NCBI GenBank assembly: GCA_002869925.2
Contig: NEWT02000010.1
Coordinates: forward strand, 980-64,979
Length of the DNA stretch: 64,000 nucleotides
DNA from: Nitrospira sp. CG24A
GTDB taxonomy: Bacteria > Nitrospirota > Nitrospiria > Nitrospirales > Nitrospiraceae
Direction of reading: 5' to 3'
A program made the translations under genes and the position numbers. Below are positions 1 to 7,266 of the stretch, in pieces (position 1 is the stretch's first letter; each line of letters begins with the position of its first letter). The notes beneath the pieces were generated by a model that was given only the letters and a program-made list of their open reading frames with translations, did not search any database and was not told the DNA's origin.

Positions 1-620
1 TGAATCAGCCCCGAGGCATGCCGATCGTCGCACAGCCGTTCGGCCAGGGTGTCAACAAGGGATTCGTGCGCAGCGGATATCAGTCGCGGTCGCTCATGGG
101 CGGTGAGCAGAGGCCGCACGCGAGCATCAAGCAGATTGATACCGGCGATGAAGTGCAGGATGCGCTCGTCGACGCGCAGCGGGCTCTCGACCAGTCGCAC
201 GCCTGGCTCGACCTCGATCAAGCGCCAGCGCCGCAACGGCCGCATCGGCGTCAGCGCGCTCCAATGGGCTTCCGGCAGCGCCGCCAATGCCATGCCGAAA
301 TTGGCATGGCGTTGCATGTGGTTGCCATGAATACGCGCGCAGGCCGCGGCAAGCTGTGCGTCCAGCTCGACGCCGCAGCACAACAGCAGCAGATGGCGTT
401 CGAATCGCGATAAGCCGAATAGTTCGCACAGGAGGTCGATGGCAGCCGTGGCAGGCATGGCGGCCTGCGCCTGTGCGAGCGCCTCGTCCAACTCCGTCGT
501 GGTGGGCGCCTCATCTGGTTTCGAGCCGGCGTCCAGCCGATGCCGCAGCCAGGCCAGCTCTGCGCTGAGCAGACGTTGGTTGGCTTCTGTCCAATCTGTG
601 GCGACGGTTGTACTGGTCAT
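1..620 (-). CDS. eCIS AAA+ ATPase, N-terminal part (cut by window edge)
   Basis: The reading frame starts at the ATG whose complement is 618-620 and stays open to base 1, giving about 206 residues without a stop. The ATG overlaps the stop of the upstream DUF4255 gene by 4 nt (ATGA). Around residues 65-85 there is LFGLSRFERHLLLLCCGVEL, typical of the N-terminal helical region of the AAA+ ATPases (Pvc15/Afp15 type) found in contractile injection system clusters. These ATPases are thought to help particle assembly or loading. The Walker motifs would lie beyond the window, so the ATPase call rests on this N-terminal signature plus operon context. Confidence 0.8.
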   Translation of the reverse strand, partial: MTSTTVATDWTEANQRLLSAELAWLRHRLDAGSKPDEAPTTTELDEALAQAQAAMPATAAIDLLCELFGLSRFERHLLLLCCGVELDAQLAAACARIHGNHMQRHANFGMALAALPEAHWSALTPMRPLRRWRLIEVEPGVRLVESPLRVDERILHFIAGINLLDARVRPLLTAHERPRLISAAHESLVDTLAERLCDDRHASGLI

Positions 621-1951
621 GCGATGTCGATCCGTTGATCAAAAAATTCCGGTGGCGACGCTGCGCGATTGATTAACTGGCTATCGACACCATCCACCCG
701 AAGACGCACGTGGTGCGTCCCAACTGGTGCATTAATCACGGTGAAACTGAGGTTAGAGGTGGTCGTCGGATGATCGTCGGCGATCACTTCGCGGCTGCCG
801 AGAATTAAGGATACGCGCTGTGTCGAACGGACTTGGGGCGCGCAGGTCAGTGTGACCAGTGCAGTTCCATCGACGTCGCGATTGAACACTTGCGGCGGCG
901 AGGTCAGGCTGGTGATCTGCGGTGCGATCTTCAACAACAGTTGATTGGACACGCGTGGCGCAGTTTCGCCAGGACGTATCAACTGTACGGCCAGCAGGTA
1001 GCTCCCGGCTGGGACATTGGCCGGCTGATTCTGCAGCACGAAGCTCACCGAGTTCGCGCCGGCCCCGCTGGCTGGTGTGATCGCGCGCTCAATGTTCAGG
1101 CGCGGCAGGTGGAGCAGCAATGTGTGGTTACTGCCGTCCAGATGATGGCCGGACAGGGTGATCGTGTCGCCCAGATGCACGGCGATCTGCGCGTTGGGCA
1201 GGCTGATGTCTTCGATCTCCGGAAACGGCGGCATCAGGTCCGGTCGCACCACCACACCGCGTTCGCGATCGACGGCTGGATCGATCAATGACGGTTCGCG
1301 CGGGCCACGTGTGAGCACCGGCAACGGCGCGCGCGCCGGCTGGGTCGCTTGTATCAGCGCCACCGACACCTGATACGCCGCGGTCGGCCGGTAGTGCGCC
1401 TGCATCGCCGCCCACAGTTTCGACAGCTCCTCCGTATTCATCGGCGCCGGCGTGATCTTGATCTGCTCATATTGCTCCGCTAAGTCGGAGGCGCGCAGCG
1501 CTTGGTAGACGCTCGGCAACAAGGCGCCATCGACGGGGACATTGGGCGGATTCAGCGCCGTTCTAATGGCCTCGCGTGACGGGACGGGCGTTTCGTGCAG
1601 CAGCTGCATGGCATAACCGAGCAGCACTTCCGCTTGCAGGTCACTGGTGCCGTAGGCGGTGACGAGGTAATGCAGATCAAGCGCCAGCGGCGGATTGCTC
1701 ATGCGCTGGCCGTTGCGATCGCGTGAAGGCAGGTCGCGATTGCGTAATGCTGCATTTGGCGTGGCTTGGTGCAGAAAAATATTGAGTTGCGGTTTTGCGT
1801 CCGCGCCCTCGATGCGGACCGTATCGGGGGCGACGGCTGACACGGTGACGCCTTGGCCCACCGCATCCGTGATTGCATGATCGATCAACCCGCTATCGAG
1901 CAAGTCTCGTAGCACAGCCGTCACACCGGCGATCGCGAGGGCATTGCTCAT
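617..1951 (-). CDS. DUF4255 / Pvc16-type tail cap protein of the injection system
   Basis: A 444-residue protein. Its first ~180 residues match the DUF4255 pattern (ALAIAGVTAVLRDLLDSGL; LNIFLHQATPNAALRNRDLP; LDLHYLVTAYG). In eCIS particles this family (Pvc16/Afp16) caps or terminates the tube-sheath end. The C-terminal half is rich in Ser, Thr and Pro and looks like two or three Ig-like beta domains (about residues 240-430), an extension many DUF4255 proteins carry. Start and stop both overlap neighbours by 4 nt, which argues for translational coupling. Family call is firm; the exact capping role is inferred from homologous particles. Confidence 0.88.
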   Translation of the reverse strand: MSNALAIAGVTAVLRDLLDSGLIDHAITDAVGQGVTVSAVAPDTVRIEGADAKPQLNIFLHQATPNAALRNRDLPSRDRNGQRMSNPPLALDLHYLVTAYGTSDLQAEVLLGYAMQLLHETPVPSREAIRTALNPPNVPVDGALLPSVYQALRASDLAEQYEQIKITPAPMNTEELSKLWAAMQAHYRPTAAYQVSVALIQATQPARAPLPVLTRGPREPSLIDPAVDRERGVVVRPDLMPPFPEIEDISLPNAQIAVHLGDTITLSGHHLDGSNHTLLLHLPRLNIERAITPASGAGANSVSFVLQNQPANVPAGSYLLAVQLIRPGETAPRVSNQLLLKIAPQITSLTSPPQVFNRDVDGTALVTLTCAPQVRSTQRVSLILGSREVIADDHPTTTSNLSFTVINAPVGTHHVRLRVDGVDSQLINRAASPPEFFDQRIDIA

Positions 1952-2658
1952 GGCGCTCTCCTCGACTGCCGTTGGAGATATTCCTCCAGCGACATGGGCT
2001 TCTTGGTGGCAGCAGACTCGCGTTTACTAGCCGGCGGTGGCGTCACCGCGGTGAGCTCAATACGACCGATGTGGATATGGACCTCGGGCGCAGCCTCCGC
2101 TTCTCTACGCGCTTGGGCGTTCGCTTCCGATCGTGCTTGAGGTACCGCCGGCCGGGATGCGAGGACTGAGATTGGTCGCAGTGGGGAAGACGTGTGGTCC
2201 TGACGCGAGATGGATGGGCGCAACGAAGAGGAGGGAGTCGGGAGCGTTGCTCCGAGATGATCACGCTGATGTCCCTGCGCACTCTCCTGCGCCGTGCGAT
2301 GCTCCTTGTGCCGCTGCGGTCGCGCATGGTCACGTGTGAGCTGGGTCTGCGCATCGTCCTGCGGATGCTGGCTGAATGGGCGCGCGTCCGCTTGGGGTTC
2401 TTCTTGGTCTGCTGCCATGAGCGCCGGCGGCCGTCCTACGGCACGCGGCTGCTTGGAAGGCATGTGCGATTGCTGTTGCGATGAGGTTTCAGCTTGGTCG
2501 TGATCGGCGGTCCGCATGCCGTGCGTCGTCTCCGGCCAGACTTGTTCCTTAGAGGCATCACGTCTTGGTTCGCGGCCATACGATGCCAAGGCAACGGGAC
2601 GCAGTTGCGGTGCTGGATGGAGGGCCTTTTCGGCGAGCTGACGGAACGATCCACCCAT
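1948..2658 (-). CDS. Small low-complexity eCIS operon protein
   Basis: 236 residues when started at the ATG that overlaps the preceding stop by one base (TGATG). The frame stays open further upstream, but that part overlaps the zinc-ribbon gene and is not credible. Most of the protein is Gln/His/Arg/Ser/Pro-rich and probably disordered. The last ~50 residues are ordered-looking: a strand-like VHIHIGRIELTAV followed by PMSLEEYLQRQSRR. The GRIE(V/L) plus SLxEYLxRR tail is a recurrent feature of small proteins found between baseplate genes and DUF4255 in eCIS loci. No biochemical role is known to me; a scaffold or adaptor function is only a guess. Confidence 0.72.
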   Translation of the reverse strand: MGGSFRQLAEKALHPAPQLRPVALASYGREPRRDASKEQVWPETTHGMRTADHDQAETSSQQQSHMPSKQPRAVGRPPALMAADQEEPQADARPFSQHPQDDAQTQLTRDHARPQRHKEHRTAQESAQGHQRDHLGATLPTPSSSLRPSISRQDHTSSPLRPISVLASRPAVPQARSEANAQARREAEAAPEVHIHIGRIELTAVTPPPASKRESAATKKPMSLEEYLQRQSRRAP

Positions 2659-3350
2659 CACTGCACCCTCGCGAGATAGGCGTTGCGACGCGCCTCGCCC
2701 ATGGCAAGGATGTCGCGTTCGCTCCACCCATAGGCAGATGCCAAGCGGTGGACGTCGTCCAATAAGGTCTGTGCGCGTGCGCGGACTTCTTCCCAGAGGT
2801 AGGCGCCCGGGTCGAACACCAACGACCATGCGTGGTCGCACAGGGCGCACGATAGGTGGAGTTGATAGTTTCGTTCGTCTGCCAGCGCGGATAGACCACT
2901 GTCGACTTCATCGACATCGACCTCGTCGAGACCGGTCTGGTCAAGACGGCAGCGTACGAACAACTCACGTTCCGCCGCCGCGGCATCTCGCATGGAAGCC
3001 ATCGCAACCAGGTCGTGGCTGTTCGGTAGGCGGTAGCGACGGCCCTTGCGATCGATATAGCAAGGCGCCGGTGGAGGCGCGTCACCCTGTATTGCCTGCG
3101 CATCCAATTCGACTTCTAGCTGTTCGCCGCATCGTGGACAATCGGTGTAGCTACCGAGCTTCGGGCCGAATAGTACGGACCGCAGCCGCAGCAGGTGCCA
3201 ATCCCGCACACCAAGATCCAGGTCGGCGAGCGCCTCGAAGCTATGTTCAGGTAATGCCCACGCCAATAGGTGCACCGCACGCTCATGCGGACCGCAGCGC
3301 GAGGCGCGTTCCCACAAATCGAGCAGGTCGGTCGTCGCAAGTCCGCTCAT
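2658..3350 (-). CDS. Zinc-ribbon baseplate-type protein of the injection system (T4 gp26/gp51-like)
   Basis: 230 residues. An N-terminal helical part (LLDLWERASRCGPHERAVHLL) is followed by two Cys pairs: CPRCGEQLEVELD around residue 75 and CALCDHAW around residue 175, enough for one zinc site. Proteins of this layout sit directly downstream of the tail tube gene in many eCIS clusters and are usually annotated as T4-like baseplate hub assembly proteins. The start ATG comes 3 nt after the tube gene stop. The zinc-ribbon reading is direct; the baseplate role is from context. Confidence 0.72.
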   Translation of the reverse strand: MSGLATTDLLDLWERASRCGPHERAVHLLAWALPEHSFEALADLDLGVRDWHLLRLRSVLFGPKLGSYTDCPRCGEQLEVELDAQAIQGDAPPPAPCYIDRKGRRYRLPNSHDLVAMASMRDAAAAERELFVRCRLDQTGLDEVDVDEVDSGLSALADERNYQLHLSCALCDHAWSLVFDPGAYLWEEVRARAQTLLDDVHRLASAYGWSERDILAMGEARRNAYLARVQ

Positions 3351-3353
3351 GCG

Positions 3354-3881
3354 TTACACCGCAGGTTCGCTGAGGGTGGGTTCTGCCGGCTCGGGCACTT
3401 CGTGGTCGCGCTCCCAGCCTTCGTTTTCCAGCTTGAGCATCTGGATCGCCACGGCGTTCGCGTTGGCATCCAGGTCCGGCAGCGCCTGAAATTCAGACAC
3501 CCAGCAGCGGTAGACCTTATAGGCAAGGGCAAGCTGACCGGCCTCGTTGTAGACCTCGATAATCAAGTCCCTGCGAAAATCTTTCAGTGACACCTCTGCG
3601 CCGTCCTTGGAATTGAGATTCCAGACCTTGTTCGCCCATTGTTCGAACGCGGTATCGTGGGTGACGCCGCGCTCGAGGGTGATCGGCTCGTATTTGCTAC
3701 GCCCGGGTGATTTTCGCGATGTCGATGGGTCGCCGCCGTTGCGGTGCTCGACGACCTCCGTGCTGCGCTTGAGCGCGCTGACTTTGGACACGCCGGCGAC
3801 GGGCTTGCCGTCCCATGTCACACGGAACTTGAAATTCTTGTACGGATCGAGCCGGGTCGTGTTAACGCTAAACTGTGCCAT
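3354..3881 (-). CDS. Contractile injection system tail tube protein (T4 gp19-like)
   Basis: 175 residues, the usual size for T4 gp19-type tube subunits. The N terminus contains LDPYKNFKFRVTWDGKPVAG and the region near residue 45 has EVVEHRNGGDPSTSRKSPGR, both hallmark segments of Pvc1/Afp1-type tube proteins. A good ribosome site (AAGGAG, 7 nt before ATG) supports the start. It lies 10 nt downstream of the sheath gene. The subunit would stack into hexameric rings forming the inner tube that is driven into the target membrane. Confidence 0.93.
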   Translation of the reverse strand: MAQFSVNTTRLDPYKNFKFRVTWDGKPVAGVSKVSALKRSTEVVEHRNGGDPSTSRKSPGRSKYEPITLERGVTHDTAFEQWANKVWNLNSKDGAEVSLKDFRRDLIIEVYNEAGQLALAYKVYRCWVSEFQALPDLDANANAVAIQMLKLENEGWERDHEVPEPAEPTLSEPAV

Positions 3882-3891
3882 GACATTCTCC

Positions 3892-5469
3892 TTAGGCTTG
3901 TGCTTGCAGCGCGATCTGCTGAATCTTGATGACGACGAACTCCGCCGGCTTCAGCGGCGCGAATCCGACCTCAATGTTGACGATGCCGTTGTCGATATCG
4001 GTCTGAGTCGTCGTTTCACGACTGCATTTCACGAAGTACGCTTCGCGTGGTGTTGATCCCTGGAATGCGCCGTTGATGAACAGCGATTGCATGAATGCGC
4101 CGAGGTTGAGACGGATCTGCGCCCACAACGGTTCGTCATTCGGCTCGAAGACCACCCATTGCGTGCCGCGGAACAGGGTTTCTTCGATGAATAACGCCAG
4201 ACGCCGCACTGGCACGTATTTCCATTGCGAAGCGAGAGCATTGGCTCCGGCCAACGTGCGTGCTCCCCACACGACGTGGCCAATCGTTGGCAAGTTGCGC
4301 AGGCAATTGATGCCGAGCGGATTCAGTAGGCCGTTTTCCTGGTCGGTGAGATTTGCGGCCAATCCATTAATACTCAGGCCGAGCACACCCTGTAAATTTG
4401 CTTCGATGCCGGCAGGAGCTTTCCACACGCCACGCTCCGCGTCGGTGCGGCTCATGATCCCGGCCACAACGCCGCAGGGAGCGAAGTCCTCTAGTTTGTT
4501 CTCTTGGAGCGGATCCGACATGCGCAGTCGTGGAAAGTAAATGGCGGCGTGAGTTCGCTCTATCGCGCTGAAACCGCTTATACCTGCGACGGCGTCAGCG
4601 ACCGCCCAGTTGTTCGGCGCATCCACCAGCAGAAAGGCACGACGCTCTTTGCAAAACAGTGCTGCCGGACTCCAGGTCTGAGCGATACCGTTGTCTGCGG
4701 TGGTAGGCGTATAGGGCGGGATACAGAGCAGGTTGAACAAATCTGTGTCCAGGAGTGCGTACATCCCTGTTTTGGCAGTATCGTTGGGTGGATCGATGAC
4801 TTCCGTCGTTCCGATCTCGCCGCCATCGCTGCCGGTTGTAATGTCCGCCTGGACGCTCGCGGGGAGTGGGCGCGCACCCCCTACGCTCGTAACGCGAACG
4901 AGGTTGGATTGCTGCTCCAGAACTTTCGTGACAAAGCGTGGGCTCGCCGAATCGCGCGACACATTGAGGAAGGTTTCGCGTGCACTGCTCCCGCCTCGCC
5001 CCGCAACGTCGGCGTTGAGGTCGGGACTGTCCAGGATCGACAGATTGAACAAATTTGCATCGGGCGTAGGTTCGTTCTCATCTTTGGTGTGGTGGTCCAC
5101 GGTCACCACCAGATTGCGCCCCCACGTGCCTACATTCGCCGCTGCGAGTACATTCCCGCCACCGAGATCGATGGAGGCCGCTGATGCCACATTTCCGACG
5201 CTGCGGGTCGCGACGCGCACGATCACGGCTTGTGCACCGCCGTTCGCGAAGAATTGCTGTACGGCGTAGCTCATCGTGCTGTCACGCCACAAACCTCCGA
5301 ATGCTCGCCCGTAATCGGTGAAGCTGAAGATGGTTATTGGTTCATTGGTCGGCCCGCGCCAAGCTCGGCCGACGAAAGCGGTAATCGAAGTGGCGACACC
5401 GGTAAGCGTGCGGACCCCGCTGGGAACCTCTTCGATGTAGACACCTGGATAGGTCCGTGGGCTTGGCAT
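3892..5469 (-). CDS. Contractile injection system tail sheath protein
   Basis: 525 residues. The N terminus TYPGVYIEEVPSGVRTLTGV and following TSITAFVGRAWRGP are the classic contractile sheath opening. The C-terminal third carries the conserved sheath core (VWGARTLAG, KYVPVRRLALFIEETLFRGT, and FAPLKPAEFVVIKIQQIA at the end), so the subunit is complete. A strong ribosome site GGAGGAG precedes the ATG. It is the first structural gene of the operon, about 100 nt downstream of the receiver-like gene on the same strand. Only one sheath paralogue is visible, whereas Afp/PVC loci carry three; others may lie off the left edge. Confidence 0.95.
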   Translation of the reverse strand: MPSPRTYPGVYIEEVPSGVRTLTGVATSITAFVGRAWRGPTNEPITIFSFTDYGRAFGGLWRDSTMSYAVQQFFANGGAQAVIVRVATRSVGNVASAASIDLGGGNVLAAANVGTWGRNLVVTVDHHTKDENEPTPDANLFNLSILDSPDLNADVAGRGGSSARETFLNVSRDSASPRFVTKVLEQQSNLVRVTSVGGARPLPASVQADITTGSDGGEIGTTEVIDPPNDTAKTGMYALLDTDLFNLLCIPPYTPTTADNGIAQTWSPAALFCKERRAFLLVDAPNNWAVADAVAGISGFSAIERTHAAIYFPRLRMSDPLQENKLEDFAPCGVVAGIMSRTDAERGVWKAPAGIEANLQGVLGLSINGLAANLTDQENGLLNPLGINCLRNLPTIGHVVWGARTLAGANALASQWKYVPVRRLALFIEETLFRGTQWVVFEPNDEPLWAQIRLNLGAFMQSLFINGAFQGSTPREAYFVKCSRETTTQTDIDNGIVNIEVGFAPLKPAEFVVIKIQQIALQAQA

Positions 5470-5569
5470 TGTTCTCCTCCACTGCTGAGATTGAGATTAG
5501 GTTTCTTGGTTTCTGGCTTTCACAGTCGGCATATTCTCTGCACCGTTCCCAACAGTCGTCTTGGCAACC

Positions 5570-5947
5570 TCAGCTGTTTCGTACGCTACACGAATGTCGC
5601 ACTGCTTCCCGAAGTGACTGAATAATGTTTTGCTGTGGCACAGTGACACAATCTCGCCGGCTGGAGCGGAGTTGTTGCGTAAAACCAGACGCTAAGTCGG
5701 GCGTCACGCTTAAGATGGTGAGGTCTGGATACACGGCCAACAATTGGCTACAAAGGCTTGTCTCCTTTGCAGCTTCATGCGCGAGGATTACAGCATCCGC
5801 CTTGGTTCTGCCGGTTTCTTGCAGAATATGCATCGGGCCTCGGCAATCACCCACCAGCTGCATGTCCTCCTGTTCCTCCACCAACTGTCGGATGACATCG
5901 GGAATCATCATGGGATGATTCGCTAGCAGCACCCGGATTGTGTTCAC
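5570..5947 (-). CDS. Receiver-only protein with degenerate phosphorylation site
   Basis: 125 residues from a GTG start (complement 5945-5947) with a good ribosome site, GAGGTGAG, 4-5 nt upstream; a longer ATG version lacks such a site. The fold pattern is that of a response-regulator receiver (IRVLLANHPMMIPDVIRQLV; VILAHEA; LTILSVTP). Where receivers have acidic residues after strand 1 this protein has NH, and the phospho-acceptor Asp after strand 3 is replaced by His-Glu. No output domain. It is upstream of and co-directional with the sheath gene. It is probably a pseudo-receiver that works by protein contact; function unknown. Confidence 0.7.
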   Translation of the reverse strand: MNTIRVLLANHPMMIPDVIRQLVEEQEDMQLVGDCRGPMHILQETGRTKADAVILAHEAAKETSLCSQLLAVYPDLTILSVTPDLASGFTQQLRSSRRDCVTVPQQNIIQSLREAVRHSCSVRNS

Positions 5948-6008
5948 TAGCTCACCTCGCAACACAGTTACGGGACGCACCCTAGACCAACCGATATGAG
6001 ATGCAAAT

Positions 6009-6057
6009 AGATCTTGAGATCTAAAGAGGATCTAGATGCGACGAAAAAAAGATCTAG
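6009..6057. promoter_or_regulatory. Cluster of AGATCT / GGATCTAG motifs (possible operator)
   Basis: The spacer between the two regulator genes has AGATCT at 6009-6014 and 6017-6022, GGATCTAGA at 6028-6036 and AGATCTAG at 6050-6057. Four near-palindromic sites in 49 bp is unlikely to be chance in a GC-rich genome. It lies about 60-110 nt upstream of the receiver-only gene and so could be an operator for it and for the injection system operon downstream. A binding protein is not identified; the adjacent LuxR-type regulator is an obvious candidate. Confidence 0.4.
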
Positions 6058-6176
6058 TTCGGATTGACCCTGAGGAGAAAAATTGGCCCACCGAGAAGCA
6101 CATGGGAGCTAGCAGGAAACGGTGTCGCGTACAAAGGAAACGACGGGTGAGGTCTGCGGTGGGTGGTCAGCGATGA
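6036..6176 (+). CDS. Possible small basic protein, 46 residues
   Basis: An ATG at 6036 is preceded by AGAGGATCTAG, a credible ribosome site with 6-nt spacing, and opens 46 codons to a TGA that overlaps the end of the opposite-strand LuxR gene. The product is very basic (MRRKKDLVRIDPEEKN then many Arg/Lys). The N terminus recalls the opening of small AP2-like DNA-binding proteins, but the rest does not follow that pattern, so it could be a decayed fragment. It is antisense to nothing essential except the last few bases of its neighbour. Low confidence that it is expressed. Confidence 0.25.
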   Translation: MRRKKDLVRIDPEEKNWPTEKHMGASRKRCRVQRKRRVRSAVGGQR

Positions 6177-6841
6177 TTGGCGGTAAGGCCATGCTCCTTC
6201 ACGTATCGCGCAGCCGATCGCCGGTCCTGCAATTTGAGTTTGTCGAGGATGTTATGGACGTGGTTCTTCACCGTTGACACTTCTATTCCTAATCGAGCAG
6301 CGATTTCCTTGTTGCACAGACCTTTCTCAATCGACTCGATAATGTCTTGCTCCCGGAGTGTGAGAGATTGCGGCTGATTGGCCATTTTTGCATTCGCTTG
6401 ACGAGCTAGTGCTGAAATCCTAGTAAACGCGAGATTGGCCACATGAGGAGAGCATACAGTTTCTCCTGCCGCCACTGCCCGAATATTCCTGACCACATCG
6501 CTGAACGATCCGCTGTCCAGCACATATCCCGACGCGCCACCGACTTCTATGCAGGCCAGGACTGCATCGTCAGTGTCTGGGACTCCCAGCATGATGGTCT
6601 TGCAGTCAGGCACGATCGTCTGAAGGCACCTGACCTGCTCCAAACAGCTCCGTAGGGGAACACTTGCCTCGACGAGGAAAAGATCACATTGGAACTCCGC
6701 CCCGTCTGCATGTATCCGATCCAGGCTGGACACTTCATGGCTGACGGCTATTCCCTCCTGCTGGGATAGGGTCATAGCAAGTGTTTCGCGGAACAGTCGA
6801 CCGCTGTGCAGAATAACTACGCGGATATCGTGAGGGACCAT
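6167..6841 (-). CDS. LuxR/NarL-type regulator with pseudo-receiver domain
   Basis: 224 residues from the ATG at complement 6839-6841, chosen because GGAGG sits 5 nt upstream. Residues ~5-120 have a receiver-like pattern and residues ~155-220 a clear LuxR-type helix-turn-helix (LTLREQDIIESIEKGLCNKE, ARLGIEVSTVKNHVHNILDK). The receiver lacks the usual residues: LHSG instead of an acidic pair after strand 1, Glu (DLFLVEASVP) in place of the phospho-acceptor Asp, and Asp-Ser where the conserved Lys should be (GYVLDSG). It probably does not respond to a histidine kinase in the normal way. Position suggests control of the injection system genes. Confidence 0.88.
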   Translation of the reverse strand: MVPHDIRVVILHSGRLFRETLAMTLSQQEGIAVSHEVSSLDRIHADGAEFQCDLFLVEASVPLRSCLEQVRCLQTIVPDCKTIMLGVPDTDDAVLACIEVGGASGYVLDSGSFSDVVRNIRAVAAGETVCSPHVANLAFTRISALARQANAKMANQPQSLTLREQDIIESIEKGLCNKEIAARLGIEVSTVKNHVHNILDKLKLQDRRSAARYVKEHGLTANHR

Positions 6842-7266
6842 GTCATCCTCCGACACATGTCTCCGCCGATGGTCACGTCGCCTCACGTACGAGTAACGCT
6901 TTTCCAGACCACTCGTTGTCGACGCGCAGAACGCAATTAGGCCGCAAGAGGCTGACCCATCAGCACACGTCCTCACTGTATGAATCAACTACGACATAAG
7001 TAGCAACCCTACGAATGGGGCATCAGGAAAGACAGCATGTATCATGCCAAATTTTCGAGAACTTGATGAGTGCGTGCTGACACAATATGTAGGTCTGGCG
7101 TGAGAGGGAGGGGGTCTACGTAGTTTTATCGTCGTGTAAGAGCGAGTCTACTGAATGCTTTTCGATCCATGCTGTATTGAAAGTGATGCCGATAAAATAA
7201 ATGAGGCGGCACCTTGATTTCCAATTCCGGCCATTCCACAGATGCTTTTTCCCTCCTTGGCATCTG
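6842..7266. other. Intergenic region without a recognised gene
   Basis: This 425-bp stretch lies between the LuxR-type regulator and the 3' end of mutM, both on the minus strand. In-frame upstream codons of the regulator (to 6988) exist but have no ribosome site and encode low-quality sequence. I see no tRNA, no convincing ORF and no strong terminator. It probably contains the regulator's promoter. Confidence 0.5.

Noticed and set aside
2659-2850. N-terminal extension of the small eCIS protein
   Set aside because: It overlaps the zinc-ribbon gene completely; the ATG in the TGATG junction is the natural start.
1-6000. Prophage tail as explanation of the sheath/tube genes
   Set aside because: DUF4255, the eCIS-type ATPase and the GRIE/SLEEYL small protein are eCIS markers, and no capsid, portal or lysis gene is present; the left flank is unseen, so this is not absolute.
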